A stretch of DNA of 64,000 nucleotides from Oscillibacter valericigenes (GTDB lineage Bacteria; Bacillota; Clostridia; Oscillospirales; Oscillospiraceae). The stretch covers positions 62,001 through 126,000 of the forward strand of contig NZ_JAFBIV010000003.1 in the NCBI RefSeq assembly GCF_021531915.1, given 5' to 3'. Under the pieces are notes generated by a model. That model was not told where the DNA came from and did not search any database. It saw nothing but the letters and a program-made list of their open reading frames with translations. Both the position numbers and the translations under genes were made by a program. Below are positions 1 to 8,603 of this stretch, one piece after another. Within the stretch, counting starts at the first letter, position 1; each line of letters starts with the position of its first letter.

Positions 1-1
1 G

Positions 2-1795
2 GTCCACCGTTTCGGCAGTCCGGAGATCCTGAATCATCTGGACAGCTACGACGTGGTCCTGGCCCGGGGCATCACCTACCGCATGGTCTGCGCCCAGTAC
101 CCCGGCAAGCATGTCATCCACCTGGCCTTTGACGGCACCGATATTCTGGAAGCGCTCCTGCACTGCCGGGAGGACTTCCATCCGAAGAAGATCGGCCTCT
201 GTCTCAAGCGGGATGAATTGAAGCCCGTTCTGGCGGCTCTGTGCGAGTTCACCCATGCGGACATCCGCCTCTACGAAGTGGTGGATGAGCAGAGTGCCTA
301 CGATGCCGTGGACGCTTGCCAGCGGGACAGAGTAGACGCCGTGGTCAGCGGCGGTACCGTCAGCGATATCTGCCAGAAGCGGGGCATGCCCTGCACCTAC
401 ATCAATATCCGCCCGGCCACCCTGGAACGGGCAATGCAGGAGGTCCTGAACACCGCCCGTACCATCAACACTGAGCGCACCAAGACAAACATCATCCGCA
501 TGATCCTGGACAACAGTGATGACGCGGTGCTGGCCGTGGACGAGACTGGCCGCGTTCTGGAGGCCAACGGTCAGGCCTACCAGCTGTATCAGCTGGCCTT
601 CCTTCACAACTGGCAGGGACTTCCCGTCCGGGATATCAATCCCCAGTTGTCCTTTATCGGCAGCCGGGAGGCACCTTGCCGGGACGGTGAGGAAACCATT
701 ATCAATCTGGGTGGCCAGAAGTACTACGTCAAATACAAGCTGATCTCCGGTGAGGCCTCCGGTATCGGCACGCTGATCACCACCAGTTCCGCCAGCAAGA
801 TCCTGCAGGAGGAGCGCCAGCTTCGGAAGAGCCTGGTGCGAAAGAGCTCCTCCGTCAAGTACACCTTCCGGGATATCATTGCGGTGAATCCGGAGATGCA
901 GAAAAAGGTGGAGATCGCCAAGAAATTCAGCCAGGCCCACTCCAACGTGCTGATCACCGGCGAGACCGGCACCGGCAAGGAACTGTTTGCCCACAGCATC
1001 CACGCTGCCAGCGGCCGCATGAATCAGCCCTTTGTGGCCATCAACTGCGCCACGCTGCCGGAAAACCTGCTGGAAAGCGAGCTGTTCGGCTATGAACCCG
1101 GCTCCTTCTCCGGTGCGTCCCGGGAGGGAAAGGCAGGCCTTTTTGAACTAGCCCATCACGGCACCATTTTTCTGGACGAGATCGGCGAGATCCCTGTGGC
1201 ACTGCAGGCCAAGCTGCTGCGGGTCCTGCAGGAGAAGGAGATCCGCCGGATCGGCAGCGCCGCCACGATCCCCATTGACGTGCGGGTCATCGCCGCCACC
1301 AACGTGAACATTCAGGAGCAGATCGCCCAGGGCCGCTTCCGCAGCGACCTGCTGTACCGGCTGAACGCTCTAGAGATCTATATTCCCCCGCTGCGGGAGC
1401 GTCCGGACGACGTGATCCCCCTGATGGAGGGCCAGCTGCGGATTCTGGCCGCTGAGCAGGGCAAAAAGGTGCCGAAGCTGTCCGCCGAGGCGCAGGATAT
1501 TCTGCGCCTCTATGCCTGGCCTGGCAATGTGCGGGAGCTGCGCAACATTTGCGAACGGCTGGTGGTGTTAAACGACTCTTCGGATGTGGATGTGGAAACA
1601 CTGAACGAGCTGCATGTGTTTTCCGGCAGCGCCCAGCCCTCTCCCGCACTGCAGCACAAGCCTGCAGCAACCCTTGTGCCTCCTCCGGCAAAAAAGAAAA
1701 AAGATCTGGCCCGGGAGCTGGGTGTCAGCCGCACGACGCTGTGGCGAATGAGCAAGCGTCAGGAAGCTGTCGCCCAGAAGAAGGACCAGGATTGA
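2..1795 (+). CDS. PrpR-type sigma-54-dependent transcriptional activator, 5' end cut by window
   Basis: The frame is open to the left edge, so the true start lies outside; about 597 residues are visible. The first ~140 residues (RGITYR motif, then a sensor-like alpha/beta fold) match the PrpR_N sensor domain. A PAS-like segment follows (~165-250). The rest is a sigma-54 AAA+ domain: Walker A GETGTGKE near residue 320, Walker B TIFLDEIGEI near 388, and an arginine-rich sensor region. The sigma-54 contact loop reads GSFSGA instead of the usual GAFTGA. A short C-terminal Fis-like helix-turn-helix ends the protein (ARELGVSRTTLWR). By family it should sense a small organic acid and activate an RpoN promoter. 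I saw no clear -24/-12 element in the window, so the target is unknown. The AbrB-type gene 37 bp downstream is the nearest candidate and may be co-transcribed. Confidence 0.88.
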   Translation, partial: VHRFGSPEILNHLDSYDVVLARGITYRMVCAQYPGKHVIHLAFDGTDILEALLHCREDFHPKKIGLCLKRDELKPVLAALCEFTHADIRLYEVVDEQSAYDAVDACQRDRVDAVVSGGTVSDICQKRGMPCTYINIRPATLERAMQEVLNTARTINTERTKTNIIRMILDNSDDAVLAVDETGRVLEANGQAYQLYQLAFLHNWQGLPVRDINPQLSFIGSREAPCRDGEETIINLGGQKYYVKYKLISGEASGIGTLITTSSASKILQEERQLRKSLVRKSSSVKYTFRDIIAVNPEMQKKVEIAKKFSQAHSNVLITGETGTGKELFAHSIHAASGRMNQPFVAINCATLPENLLESELFGYEPGSFSGASREGKAGLFELAHHGTIFLDEIGEIPVALQAKLLRVLQEKEIRRIGSAATIPIDVRVIAATNVNIQEQIAQGRFRSDLLYRLNALEIYIPPLRERPDDVIPLMEGQLRILAAEQGKKVPKLSAEAQDILRLYAWPGNVRELRNICERLVVLNDSSDVDVETLNELHVFSGSAQPSPALQHKPAATLVPPPAKKKKDLARELGVSRTTLWRMSKRQEAVAQKKDQD

Positions 1796-1832
1796 TCCGT
1801 CGGCTTCTTTGAGCCGTATAGGGAGGACCTCT

Positions 1833-2876
1833 ATGATACAAACCGTGCTGACACTGGCTTTGAGCACCACTGTCGGATATCTCCTTTACCGGAAACACGT
1901 CCCCGCCGGCATGCTGATCGGTGCGGTCATCGCCTCGGCAGTGCTGACTGCCGTATTCCACGCAGACAGCATCCCCAACGCGGCCAAAAACATGGCCCAG
2001 GTAATTGCGGGCACCTTCATCGGATGCTCCGCCAGGCGGGAGGATTTCCGCCAGCTGCGGACCTTCTGGAAGCCGGTACTGATGATCACCTGCTCCCTGC
2101 TGGTAGTGAATCTGGCCATCGGTTTCCTGCTGTGTCTGGTCGGATATTCTGATCTGCTGACCTGCCTGGTCTGCGCCATACCCGGCGGCATTGCGGAGAC
2201 CACGCTGATCGCCTCGGATTTCGGCGCCGACCCCTCCAAGGTCTTGCTGGTTCATTTCTGCCGTCTGATCGTAGGACTGATGGTTTTCCCCCTGGTGGTA
2301 GAGCGCTTTACACCTCCCATGCCGGAAACAGCCTCGACGGAACAGGACCCCGCCGGCGAAAGGCCGGACCCACGGCGCAATGCGCTCCGCCTGCTGGCGG
2401 CCCTGGCTATCGCCGCTTTGTGTGCCTGGGGCGGCAGTCTGCTGCATATTCCGGCAGCTCCTGTGCTCTGTTCCCTCCTGAGCACATTTCTGCTGAACAT
2501 CAGTGGTTTTCCCATTCGTTTTCCCCACTGGCTGCGCCGTGTGGCCCAGGTCCTCTCCGGCGCATATATCGGCTGCCTGCTGGACCCCTCCCGCTTCGGC
2601 AGTATCCTGACCGTCCTGTGGGCCATTCTCATCACCACCGTCGTGCTGCTGGCCAACGCGGCTGTATTTGGCAAGTGGATGGAGCGGCTGTTCGGCGTCC
2701 CCCTGCGGGAAGGGATGCTGATGCTGACTCCCGCCGGCGCATCGGACATGGCGCTGATCTCCGCCGATATCGGCGTCAGCAGCCCCCGGCTCATCCTGGT
2801 GCAGATCTACCGGCTGATCATCGCCACGGCCATTTTTCCCCAGATCTGTCTGCTGATCAGTGGCCTGTTTTCCTGA
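1833..2876 (+). CDS. AbrB-family integral membrane protein (putative transporter)
   Basis: A 347-residue polytopic membrane protein with two similar halves, each ending in a conserved PGGI/PAGASDMAL-like segment (AIPGGIAETTLIASDFGAD in the first half, LTPAGASDMALISADIG in the second). This is the pattern of the AbrB (PF05145) family of putative transporters, named from ammonia-monooxygenase-linked and AbrB-suppressor genes; substrates are generally unknown. The start at 1833 is preferred over a TTG at 1809 because GGGAGG lies 7 nt before the ATG. It follows the PrpR-type regulator by 37 bp on the same strand, suggesting one transcript and a role in handling the acid that the regulator senses. 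This functional link is inference. Confidence 0.8.
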   Translation: MIQTVLTLALSTTVGYLLYRKHVPAGMLIGAVIASAVLTAVFHADSIPNAAKNMAQVIAGTFIGCSARREDFRQLRTFWKPVLMITCSLLVVNLAIGFLLCLVGYSDLLTCLVCAIPGGIAETTLIASDFGADPSKVLLVHFCRLIVGLMVFPLVVERFTPPMPETASTEQDPAGERPDPRRNALRLLAALAIAALCAWGGSLLHIPAAPVLCSLLSTFLLNISGFPIRFPHWLRRVAQVLSGAYIGCLLDPSRFGSILTVLWAILITTVVLLANAAVFGKWMERLFGVPLREGMLMLTPAGASDMALISADIGVSSPRLILVQIYRLIIATAIFPQICLLISGLFS

Positions 2877-2880
2877 ATAC

Positions 2881-2916
2881 ACAGCACGCTCCGGGCTTTC
2901 CCCCGGAGCGTGCTGT
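2881..2916 (+). terminator. Strong hairpin after the AbrB-type gene
   Basis: A perfect 15-bp stem (ACAGCACGCTCCGGG and its complement) with a 6-nt loop begins 4 bp after the stop codon. No clear T-run follows on the + strand, so it may be a weak terminator or an mRNA 3'-end stabiliser. The stretch 2917-2997 holds nothing else recognisable. Confidence 0.6.
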
Positions 2917-2997
2917 CATAAATGGGCAGGCGTGCTCTGGAATTTGATACATCTTTAACAATAGCACAAAAACCGACTCATTTTTCGTCATATATGA

Positions 2998-3029
2998 CAG
3001 TTGAAAACTGCTCCAACAGAAATTATACT
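2998..3029 (+). promoter_or_regulatory. Sigma-70-type promoter with overlapping palindrome for the LacI gene
   Basis: TTGAAA (3001-3006), a 17-bp spacer and TATACT (3024-3029) form a good housekeeping promoter in an AT-rich stretch. A perfect palindrome CAGTT-GAA-AACTG (2998-3010) covers the -35 box and is a candidate operator. The long leader to 3174 contains a second small palindrome, CGTGCACG near 3090. Operator function is inference. Confidence 0.6.
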
Positions 3030-3174
3030 GAATTTAACAAGGTATATTTCCGGGCGAAAATGTTTCGCTTTTCTTTTTACATCAGTTTCGTGCACGTTCA
3101 CGGCATGATGCGCGTGCTGTGCATGTACAAGTGTCCGGACTTCAAACCAAGTTAACGAAGGGAGGAAACGAGTC

Positions 3175-4200
3175 ATGACAACTATTGAGACCATTGCCGA
3201 AAAGGCCGGTGTATCCCGAGGAACCGTGGACCGGGTCCTCCACAACCGGGGACAGGTTAAACCGGAGACGGCGGAAAAGGTCCGGGCCGTCATGGAGGAG
3301 ATGAACTTCCAGCCCAACGCCCTGGGCCGGGCCTTCTATTTTGCCCGGAAAAAGAACAAGATCGGCGTTCTGGTCTCCTTCCGTGAGCCGGATTTTCAGG
3401 TGCAGGTCATGCAGGGCATCAGCAGCGGCATTGCCTATGCCAAGCAGCACGGGTTGGAGACCGTGACGGAGTTTGCCCCGCCGGGTGATCCTGACGCCTA
3501 TCTGGCAGCTCTGGACCGGCTGCTGGACAGTGGCGTGCAGGGACTGGTGCTGCGCGGCATTGCGTCGGAGGCAGTCAATGGCCGTCTTCGGGCGCTCTCG
3601 GAGGAACATCTCCCCATTATCACATATAACCAAGACATCGAAAGTGATTTGCGGGACTGCTTTGTAGGCCAGGATTCCTATAAAAGCGGTGCCTGCGCCG
3701 CCTTTTTGATGCAACAGATCTCACCGAAACAGGGCTGTACCCTGATCGTGGGCGTTGACCCGCTCCACAACTCCAGCGAGGAGCGCATCCGGGGCTTCAC
3801 CGGTCATTTTCAAAACGCGTCCAGCGGGGAGATGGATGTGTCCCATGTGATCTACGGCAGAGGTGACCACGATATCGTTTACCGGCTGACGCGGGAAAAG
3901 CTGACGGAGCATCCGGAACTGACGGGAATTTTCGTCAGCGGTGCAGGCCTGAGCGGCGCCGCCCAGGCGGTGGATGACGCCGGACTCTCCGGAATAGTCA
4001 AAGTTGTGGGCTTCGACGTTACCGACTCCAACATGGCCTTTATGAAAAAGGGCACCGTACAGTTCCTCATCGACCAGGGGCCGTACTTGCAGGGCTACCA
4101 CTCCATTCAGCTTCTGACAGATGCCCTGTTTCAGGACCGTCCCGTAGAGACCTCGTATTACGACACAGGCATCCAGATCAAGAACTTGTATAACTGCTGA
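3175..4200 (+). CDS. LacI-family transcriptional regulator
   Basis: A 341-residue regulator. Residues ~3-50 are a LacI helix-turn-helix with hinge (TIETIAEKAGVSRGTVDRVL). The remainder is a periplasmic-binding-protein-like sensor domain (ligand-binding fold of the ribose/galactose class) with the typical GIFVSG and VVGFDVTD segments. GGGAGG lies a suitable distance before the ATG. Its gene opens the racemase-permease-dehydratase block and is most likely the local repressor, responding to a sugar acid or hydroxy acid. The effector is not known. Confidence 0.9.
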   Translation: MTTIETIAEKAGVSRGTVDRVLHNRGQVKPETAEKVRAVMEEMNFQPNALGRAFYFARKKNKIGVLVSFREPDFQVQVMQGISSGIAYAKQHGLETVTEFAPPGDPDAYLAALDRLLDSGVQGLVLRGIASEAVNGRLRALSEEHLPIITYNQDIESDLRDCFVGQDSYKSGACAAFLMQQISPKQGCTLIVGVDPLHNSSEERIRGFTGHFQNASSGEMDVSHVIYGRGDHDIVYRLTREKLTEHPELTGIFVSGAGLSGAAQAVDDAGLSGIVKVVGFDVTDSNMAFMKKGTVQFLIDQGPYLQGYHSIQLLTDALFQDRPVETSYYDTGIQIKNLYNC

Positions 4201-4206
4201 TACTTT

Positions 4207-4277
4207 CCGGGCAAAAGCTGCCCGTTCAGTTGAACAATAGTTTAATTTTGGCCGCCGTTTCAGAGAGACAGCGGCCA
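4207..4277 (+). promoter_or_regulatory. Leader hairpins and imperfect palindrome upstream of the racemase gene
   Basis: Between the LacI stop and the next ATG are two hairpins: CGGGCA/TGCCCG near 4208-4223 and TGGCCGC/GCGGCCA at 4249-4277. Between them an imperfect palindrome, TTGAACAATAGTTTAA, could be an operator. I see no convincing -35/-10 pair, so the racemase gene may be read from the regulator's promoter. Confidence 0.4.
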
Positions 4278-4294
4278 TACAGGAGGAAAGAGAT

Positions 4295-5578
4295 ATGGAG
4301 ACCATTACCAACCTCATCAAAGACACCCCCATTCCCCGCATGGTCAAGGTCCGCCAGAACTTTGACAAAACCTGCATCCCCGAGAGCGACATCCCCGGCG
4401 TCATCATCCGGGAGCTGGACCGCCCCGAGATCGGCGGCAAGATCCAGCCCGGCCAGAAAATCGCCATCACCTGCGGCAGCCGCGGCATCAACCACAACGC
4501 CCTGATGGCCCGGACCATCGTGGACTTCGTCAAGTCCAAGGGCGCCGAGCCCTACATCGTGGCCGCCATGGGCAGCCACGGCGGTGCCACCGCCGAGGGC
4601 CAGACCCAGATCCTGAAGGACTACGGCATCACCGAGGAGGCCATGGGCTGCCCCGTCAAGAGCTCCATGGAGACCGTCCAGATCGGCATCTCCGGCGTCC
4701 GCCACCAGCCGGTGTTCATTGACAAGAACGCCTCCGAGGCGGACGGCATCATCCTCTTCAACCGCATCAAGCCCCACACCTCCTTCCGGGGCCCCTACGA
4801 GAGCGGCCTGATGAAGATGATGGCCATCGGCCTGGGTAAGCAGAAGGGCGCCGAGAGCATCCACCACCAGAGCCCCGCCATCATGCACGAGCTGGTGGAG
4901 GAGTATGGCCGGACCATTCTGGAGAACGCTCCCGTTCTGGGCGGCATCGCCATCATTGAGAACGCCTACGACGACACCTACCTCATCAAGGGCCTGAGCC
5001 CCGAGGAGATCATCACCGATGAGCCCAAGCTGAAGGAGATCTCCTACAAGACCATCGCCCACCTGCTGTTTGACAAGTGCGACGTGCTGGTGGTGGACAA
5101 GATCGGCAAAAACATCTCCGGCGACGGTATGGACCCCAACGTGTCCGGCCGCTTTGTGCTGCCTCAGTACTGCACCGGCGGTATTCAGGCGGAAAAGTGT
5201 GTCGTCTTGGACATCACCGATGAGACCCACGGCAACGCCCAGGGCATCGGCCTGGCGGAGGTCACTACCCGACGTCTGGTGAACCGCATGAAGCTGGAGA
5301 TGACCTATCCCACCGGCGTCACCAACACCTTCCTGCACCTGATGAAGATCCCCATGATCATGGACAATGACCGGGAGGCCCTGCAGCTGGCCCTCATGTG
5401 CTGCCCCGAGGCCGAGGATCACGACAACATGAAGATGATCCGTATTCCCAACACCGCCCACATCGGCGTCATTGAGATCTCCGAGGGGATGCTGCCCCTG
5501 GTGCAGAACAACCCCAACTTCGAGATCCTCACCGAGCCCTACGACCTGCCCTTCGACGAGAACGGCAATCTGTTCTGA
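4295..5578 (+). CDS. LarA-family nickel-dependent hydroxyacid racemase/epimerase
   Basis: A 427-residue protein of the lactate racemase (LarA, PF09861) superfamily. These enzymes use a nickel-pincer nucleotide to invert the C2 centre of 2-hydroxy acids. The catalytic pattern is visible: GSHGG with His95, KPH with His161, Lys174 in GLMKMM (the pincer-bound lysine position) and His190/191 as the likely nickel ligand. Known family members act on lactate, malate, 2-hydroxyglutarate, phenyllactate or gluconate, so the fold alone does not give the substrate. The neighbouring GntP permease and UxaA dehydratase favour a sugar acid or short polar hydroxy acid. Cofactor genes larB, larC and larE are not in the window. 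Codons are almost all C/G-ending, as expected for high expression. RBS AGGAGG. Confidence 0.82.
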   Translation: METITNLIKDTPIPRMVKVRQNFDKTCIPESDIPGVIIRELDRPEIGGKIQPGQKIAITCGSRGINHNALMARTIVDFVKSKGAEPYIVAAMGSHGGATAEGQTQILKDYGITEEAMGCPVKSSMETVQIGISGVRHQPVFIDKNASEADGIILFNRIKPHTSFRGPYESGLMKMMAIGLGKQKGAESIHHQSPAIMHELVEEYGRTILENAPVLGGIAIIENAYDDTYLIKGLSPEEIITDEPKLKEISYKTIAHLLFDKCDVLVVDKIGKNISGDGMDPNVSGRFVLPQYCTGGIQAEKCVVLDITDETHGNAQGIGLAEVTTRRLVNRMKLEMTYPTGVTNTFLHLMKIPMIMDNDREALQLALMCCPEAEDHDNMKMIRIPNTAHIGVIEISEGMLPLVQNNPNFEILTEPYDLPFDENGNLF

Positions 5579-5677
5579 GAACATCCGGGATCCTGTCATC
5601 TATTTCCCCCGGTGTTTGAATAATTCAGCGGTCCAGCAATTTCTGGTTCTGCGTAAAAGAGAAAGGAAAAAGAAATT

Positions 5678-7048
5678 ATGGTATCTCCCGCACTGCTTAT
5701 TTTGCATTTGGTGATCGCGATCGCCATCATCCTGGTGTGCATCATCGTCCTGAAGCTCAACGCCTCCATCGGCATGGTCATCGCCTGCCTGTACATGGGT
5801 ATCATGGGCGGCCTGGGCGTGATGGACACGGTGTCCACCATCTCCTCCGGCTTCGGCAACATGATGACCGGCATCGGCCTGCCCATCGGCTTCGGCGTCA
5901 TTCTGGGCCAGCTGCTCAATGACAGCGGCGCCGCCAGCGTCATCGCCGACAAGATCGTCTCCGCCTTCCCCGAGAAGCGGGCCATGTGGGCCATCTCCCT
6001 GGCCGGCTTCGTGCTGTCCATCCCCGTGTTCTTCGACGTCACCTTCGTCATCCTGATCCCCATCGGCATCACCATCGCCGCCAAGATCAGCAAGAAGATG
6101 TGCTACGTCACCGGCTGCCTGACCATCGGTGCCACCACCGCTCACTGCGTGGTACCTCCCACCCCCAACCCCCTGGCTGCCGCTGACATCTTCGGCTTCG
6201 ATCTGGGCATCATGATGGGCGTCGGCCTGGTGGTGGGCCTCATCACCGTGCTGGTCAGCGACTTTGTGTTCATCAAGATCCACGACAAGGGCATCTGGAA
6301 CGAGGAGAAGGACGTGAACCACAGCTCCAACGTGGTCACCGAGCTGCTGGAGTCCGCCAAGCGCGACGCTGACTCCAACCGTCCCCGTCCCTCCTTCGCC
6401 ATGAGCCTGCTGCCCATCATCATCCCCATCGTCTGCATCCTGGCCGGCACCGTGGGCAACGCCCTGTTCGACGAGTCCCCCGTGATCTGCAAGTTCCTGG
6501 GCGAGAAGGTCATCGCCATGCTGCTGGGCACCCTGGGCGCTTACCTGGTTAGCCTGAAGTATATCGGCCGCGAGAACTTTGAGAAGTCCGCCGGCGAGGC
6601 CCTGAAGAGCGCCGGCGTGGTGCTGCTGATCACTGGTGCTGGCGGCAGCTTCTCCTCCGTCATCGCCGCCACCGGCATCGGCAACTCCATCGTCTCCCTG
6701 CTGAGCACCGGCGCCAGCTCCGTAGTGCCCGCCATGTTCCTGTGCTATCTGATCGGCATGATCTTCCGCGTGGCCCAGGGCTCCGGCACCGTGGCCGGCA
6801 TGACCTCCATGACCATCATGGCCACCGTGGCGCCCGCCATCGGCTGCCATCCCGTGTGGCTGGCTCTGGCCTGCCTGTCCGGCGGCAACTCCATCGGCCA
6901 CGTCAACGACTCCGGCTTCTGGGTCGCCACCAACATGTCCGGCCTGACGGTCACCGGCGGCCTGAAGACCTACACCCTGGGCTCCTTCATCTCCTCCGTG
7001 TGCATCTTCGTGCTGGCCCTGATCGGTGCCCTGGTCATCCCCCTGTAA
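5678..7048 (+). CDS. GntP-family hydroxy-acid/gluconate permease
   Basis: A 456-residue inner-membrane carrier with about 12-14 hydrophobic segments. It carries GntP signatures such as GFGVILGQLLNDSGAA, the VFFDVTFVILIPI stretch and VPPTPNPLAAA. The family imports gluconate, glycerate, D-serine and related hydroxy acids by proton symport. It lies 99 bp after the LarA homologue and 52 bp before the split dehydratase on one strand, so it most likely supplies their substrate. Strong C-ending codon bias matches its neighbours. Confidence 0.9.
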   Translation: MVSPALLILHLVIAIAIILVCIIVLKLNASIGMVIACLYMGIMGGLGVMDTVSTISSGFGNMMTGIGLPIGFGVILGQLLNDSGAASVIADKIVSAFPEKRAMWAISLAGFVLSIPVFFDVTFVILIPIGITIAAKISKKMCYVTGCLTIGATTAHCVVPPTPNPLAAADIFGFDLGIMMGVGLVVGLITVLVSDFVFIKIHDKGIWNEEKDVNHSSNVVTELLESAKRDADSNRPRPSFAMSLLPIIIPIVCILAGTVGNALFDESPVICKFLGEKVIAMLLGTLGAYLVSLKYIGRENFEKSAGEALKSAGVVLLITGAGGSFSSVIAATGIGNSIVSLLSTGASSVVPAMFLCYLIGMIFRVAQGSGTVAGMTSMTIMATVAPAIGCHPVWLALACLSGGNSIGHVNDSGFWVATNMSGLTVTGGLKTYTLGSFISSVCIFVLALIGALVIPL

Positions 7049-7100
7049 GAGAACTGCTGATATAAATCGGTCTGCGGACCCTGAAAAGGAGTAATCAGCC

Positions 7101-7391
7101 ATGCGCAATGCAATGATCATCGACGCGAAAGACAATGTGGCTGTCGCCATTGAGCCCATCGCCAAGGGCGACAATGCCGTCTATGTCTGCGAGGGCAGAG
7201 AAGTCAGCCTGCCCGCCCTGGAGGACATCACCATCTACCACAAGCTGGCCACCCGGGACATCGCCAAGGGCGAGCCTGTGGTGAAGTACGGCGAGCATAT
7301 CGGCGTCGCCTCCAGCGACATCAAGGCCGGTGAGCACGTCCACGTCCACAACGTGGAGGGTCACCGGGAAGACCTGGAAGCGAAAGAGTAA
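7101..7391 (+). CDS. UxaA-family dehydratase, small (SAF-domain) subunit
   Basis: A 96-residue SAF-domain protein (AIEPIAKGDNAVYV ... GEHIGVASSDIKAGEHVHVHNVEG). It corresponds to the N-terminal part of altronate/galactarate dehydratases and to the small subunit of split enzymes. The large subunit starts 14 bp downstream. Together they should form an iron-dependent lyase that removes water (altronate, galactarate) or, in the SuyAB branch, sulfite from a hydroxy acid. Confidence 0.85.
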   Translation: MRNAMIIDAKDNVAVAIEPIAKGDNAVYVCEGREVSLPALEDITIYHKLATRDIAKGEPVVKYGEHIGVASSDIKAGEHVHVHNVEGHREDLEAKE

Positions 7392-7405
7392 GGAGGAAAC
7401 GAGCA

Positions 7406-8569
7406 ATGACTTTTTACGGTTATAAGCGTCCCGACGGCCGCGTGGGCGTTCGGAACTATGTGCTGATCCTGCCCGCCAGCGTCTGCGCCTCCGATACCAC
7501 CCGCATCATCGCCCAGCAGGTGATGGGCTCCGTCACCTTCAACAACCAGCAGGGCTGCTCCCAGGTGGCCTCCGACCAGCAGCTGACCATGGACGTGATG
7601 GCGGGCTACGCCGCCAACCCCAACGTCTACGGCACCGTGGTGGTATCCCTGGGCTGCGAGAACTGCCAGATGGACCTGGTGGTGAAGGCCATCCAGGAGC
7701 GGACCAACAAGCCCCTGAAGCAGGTCATCATCCAGGAGGCCGGCGGCACCCTGAAGGCCGTGGACATGGCCGTCCGCTACGCCAAGGAGATGGTGGCGGA
7801 GGCCTCCCTGCTCCAGAAGGAGGAGTTCCCCCTCTCCGAGCTCATCGTGGGCACCGAGTGCGGCGGCTCCGACCCCACCAGCGGCCTGGCCGCCAACCCT
7901 GTCATCGGCGAGATGAGCGACCGCATCGTGGCCGCCGGCGGCACCTCCATCCTGTCTGAGACCACGGAGTTCATCGGCGCCGAGCACATTCTGGCCCGCC
8001 GCGCCGCCACCCCCGAGGTCCATGACCGCATCTTTGAGATCGTCCACCGCTACGAGGCCGCTCTGCGGCTGGTGGGCGAGGAGGTCCGGGAGGGCAATCC
8101 CTCTCCGGGCAACAAGGCCGGCGGCATCACCACCCTGGAGGAGAAGTCCCTGGGCTGCATCCACAAGGGCGGTCACAGCCCCGTCAACGCCGTGTACGAC
8201 TACGCCAAGCAGGTGGAGGCCAAGCAGGGCCTGGTCATTATGGACACCCCGGGCAACGACCCCTCCTCCGTGGCGGCCATGGTGGCCGGCGGTGCCCAGG
8301 TGGTGGTTTTCTCCAGCGGCCGGGGCACCCCCACCGGCAACCCCATCGCCCCCGTCATCAAGATCACCGGCAACAAGCTGACCTTCGCCAAGATGGAGGA
8401 TAACATCGACCTGGATGCCTCCCCCCTCATCTACGGCACCAAGACCCTGGAGGAGCTGGGCGGCGACCTGCTGAACATGGTGGTGGAGACCGCCTGCGGC
8501 AAGCAGACCAAGGCCGAATCCCTGGGCTTCACCGAAATGGCCATCGCCCGGGTGTGCAACTACGTCTAA
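7406..8569 (+). CDS. UxaA-family dehydratase, large (catalytic) subunit
   Basis: A 387-residue protein with the UxaA/GarD catalytic domain: RPDGRVGVRNYV at the start, NNQQGCSQ, SLGCENCQ, the TECGGSDPTSG motif and NKAGGITTLEEKSLG. The conserved cysteines in GCSQ, LGCEN and ECGG are the likely metal ligands. The AGGAGG site sits 14 nt after the small-subunit stop, so the two are translated together. Relatives include altronate dehydratase (product 2-keto-3-deoxygluconate), galactarate dehydratase and sulfolactate sulfo-lyase (product pyruvate). No KDG kinase or aldolase lies nearby; PFOR does. The substrate is undetermined. Confidence 0.87.
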   Translation: MTFYGYKRPDGRVGVRNYVLILPASVCASDTTRIIAQQVMGSVTFNNQQGCSQVASDQQLTMDVMAGYAANPNVYGTVVVSLGCENCQMDLVVKAIQERTNKPLKQVIIQEAGGTLKAVDMAVRYAKEMVAEASLLQKEEFPLSELIVGTECGGSDPTSGLAANPVIGEMSDRIVAAGGTSILSETTEFIGAEHILARRAATPEVHDRIFEIVHRYEAALRLVGEEVREGNPSPGNKAGGITTLEEKSLGCIHKGGHSPVNAVYDYAKQVEAKQGLVIMDTPGNDPSSVAAMVAGGAQVVVFSSGRGTPTGNPIAPVIKITGNKLTFAKMEDNIDLDASPLIYGTKTLEELGGDLLNMVVETACGKQTKAESLGFTEMAIARVCNYV

Positions 8570-8603
8570 CGGGTACGAATCTATCTAAAGAGGTGCTCTG
8601 AAT

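Noticed and set aside
2917-2960. Possible sigma-54 -24/-12 promoter near TGGGCAGGCGTGCTC
   Set aside because: GG and GC are 8 nt apart rather than 10, so it does not fit the RpoN consensus.
2922-3155. 77-codon frame in the LacI leader
   Set aside because: No ribosome site; it spans the promoter of the LacI gene.
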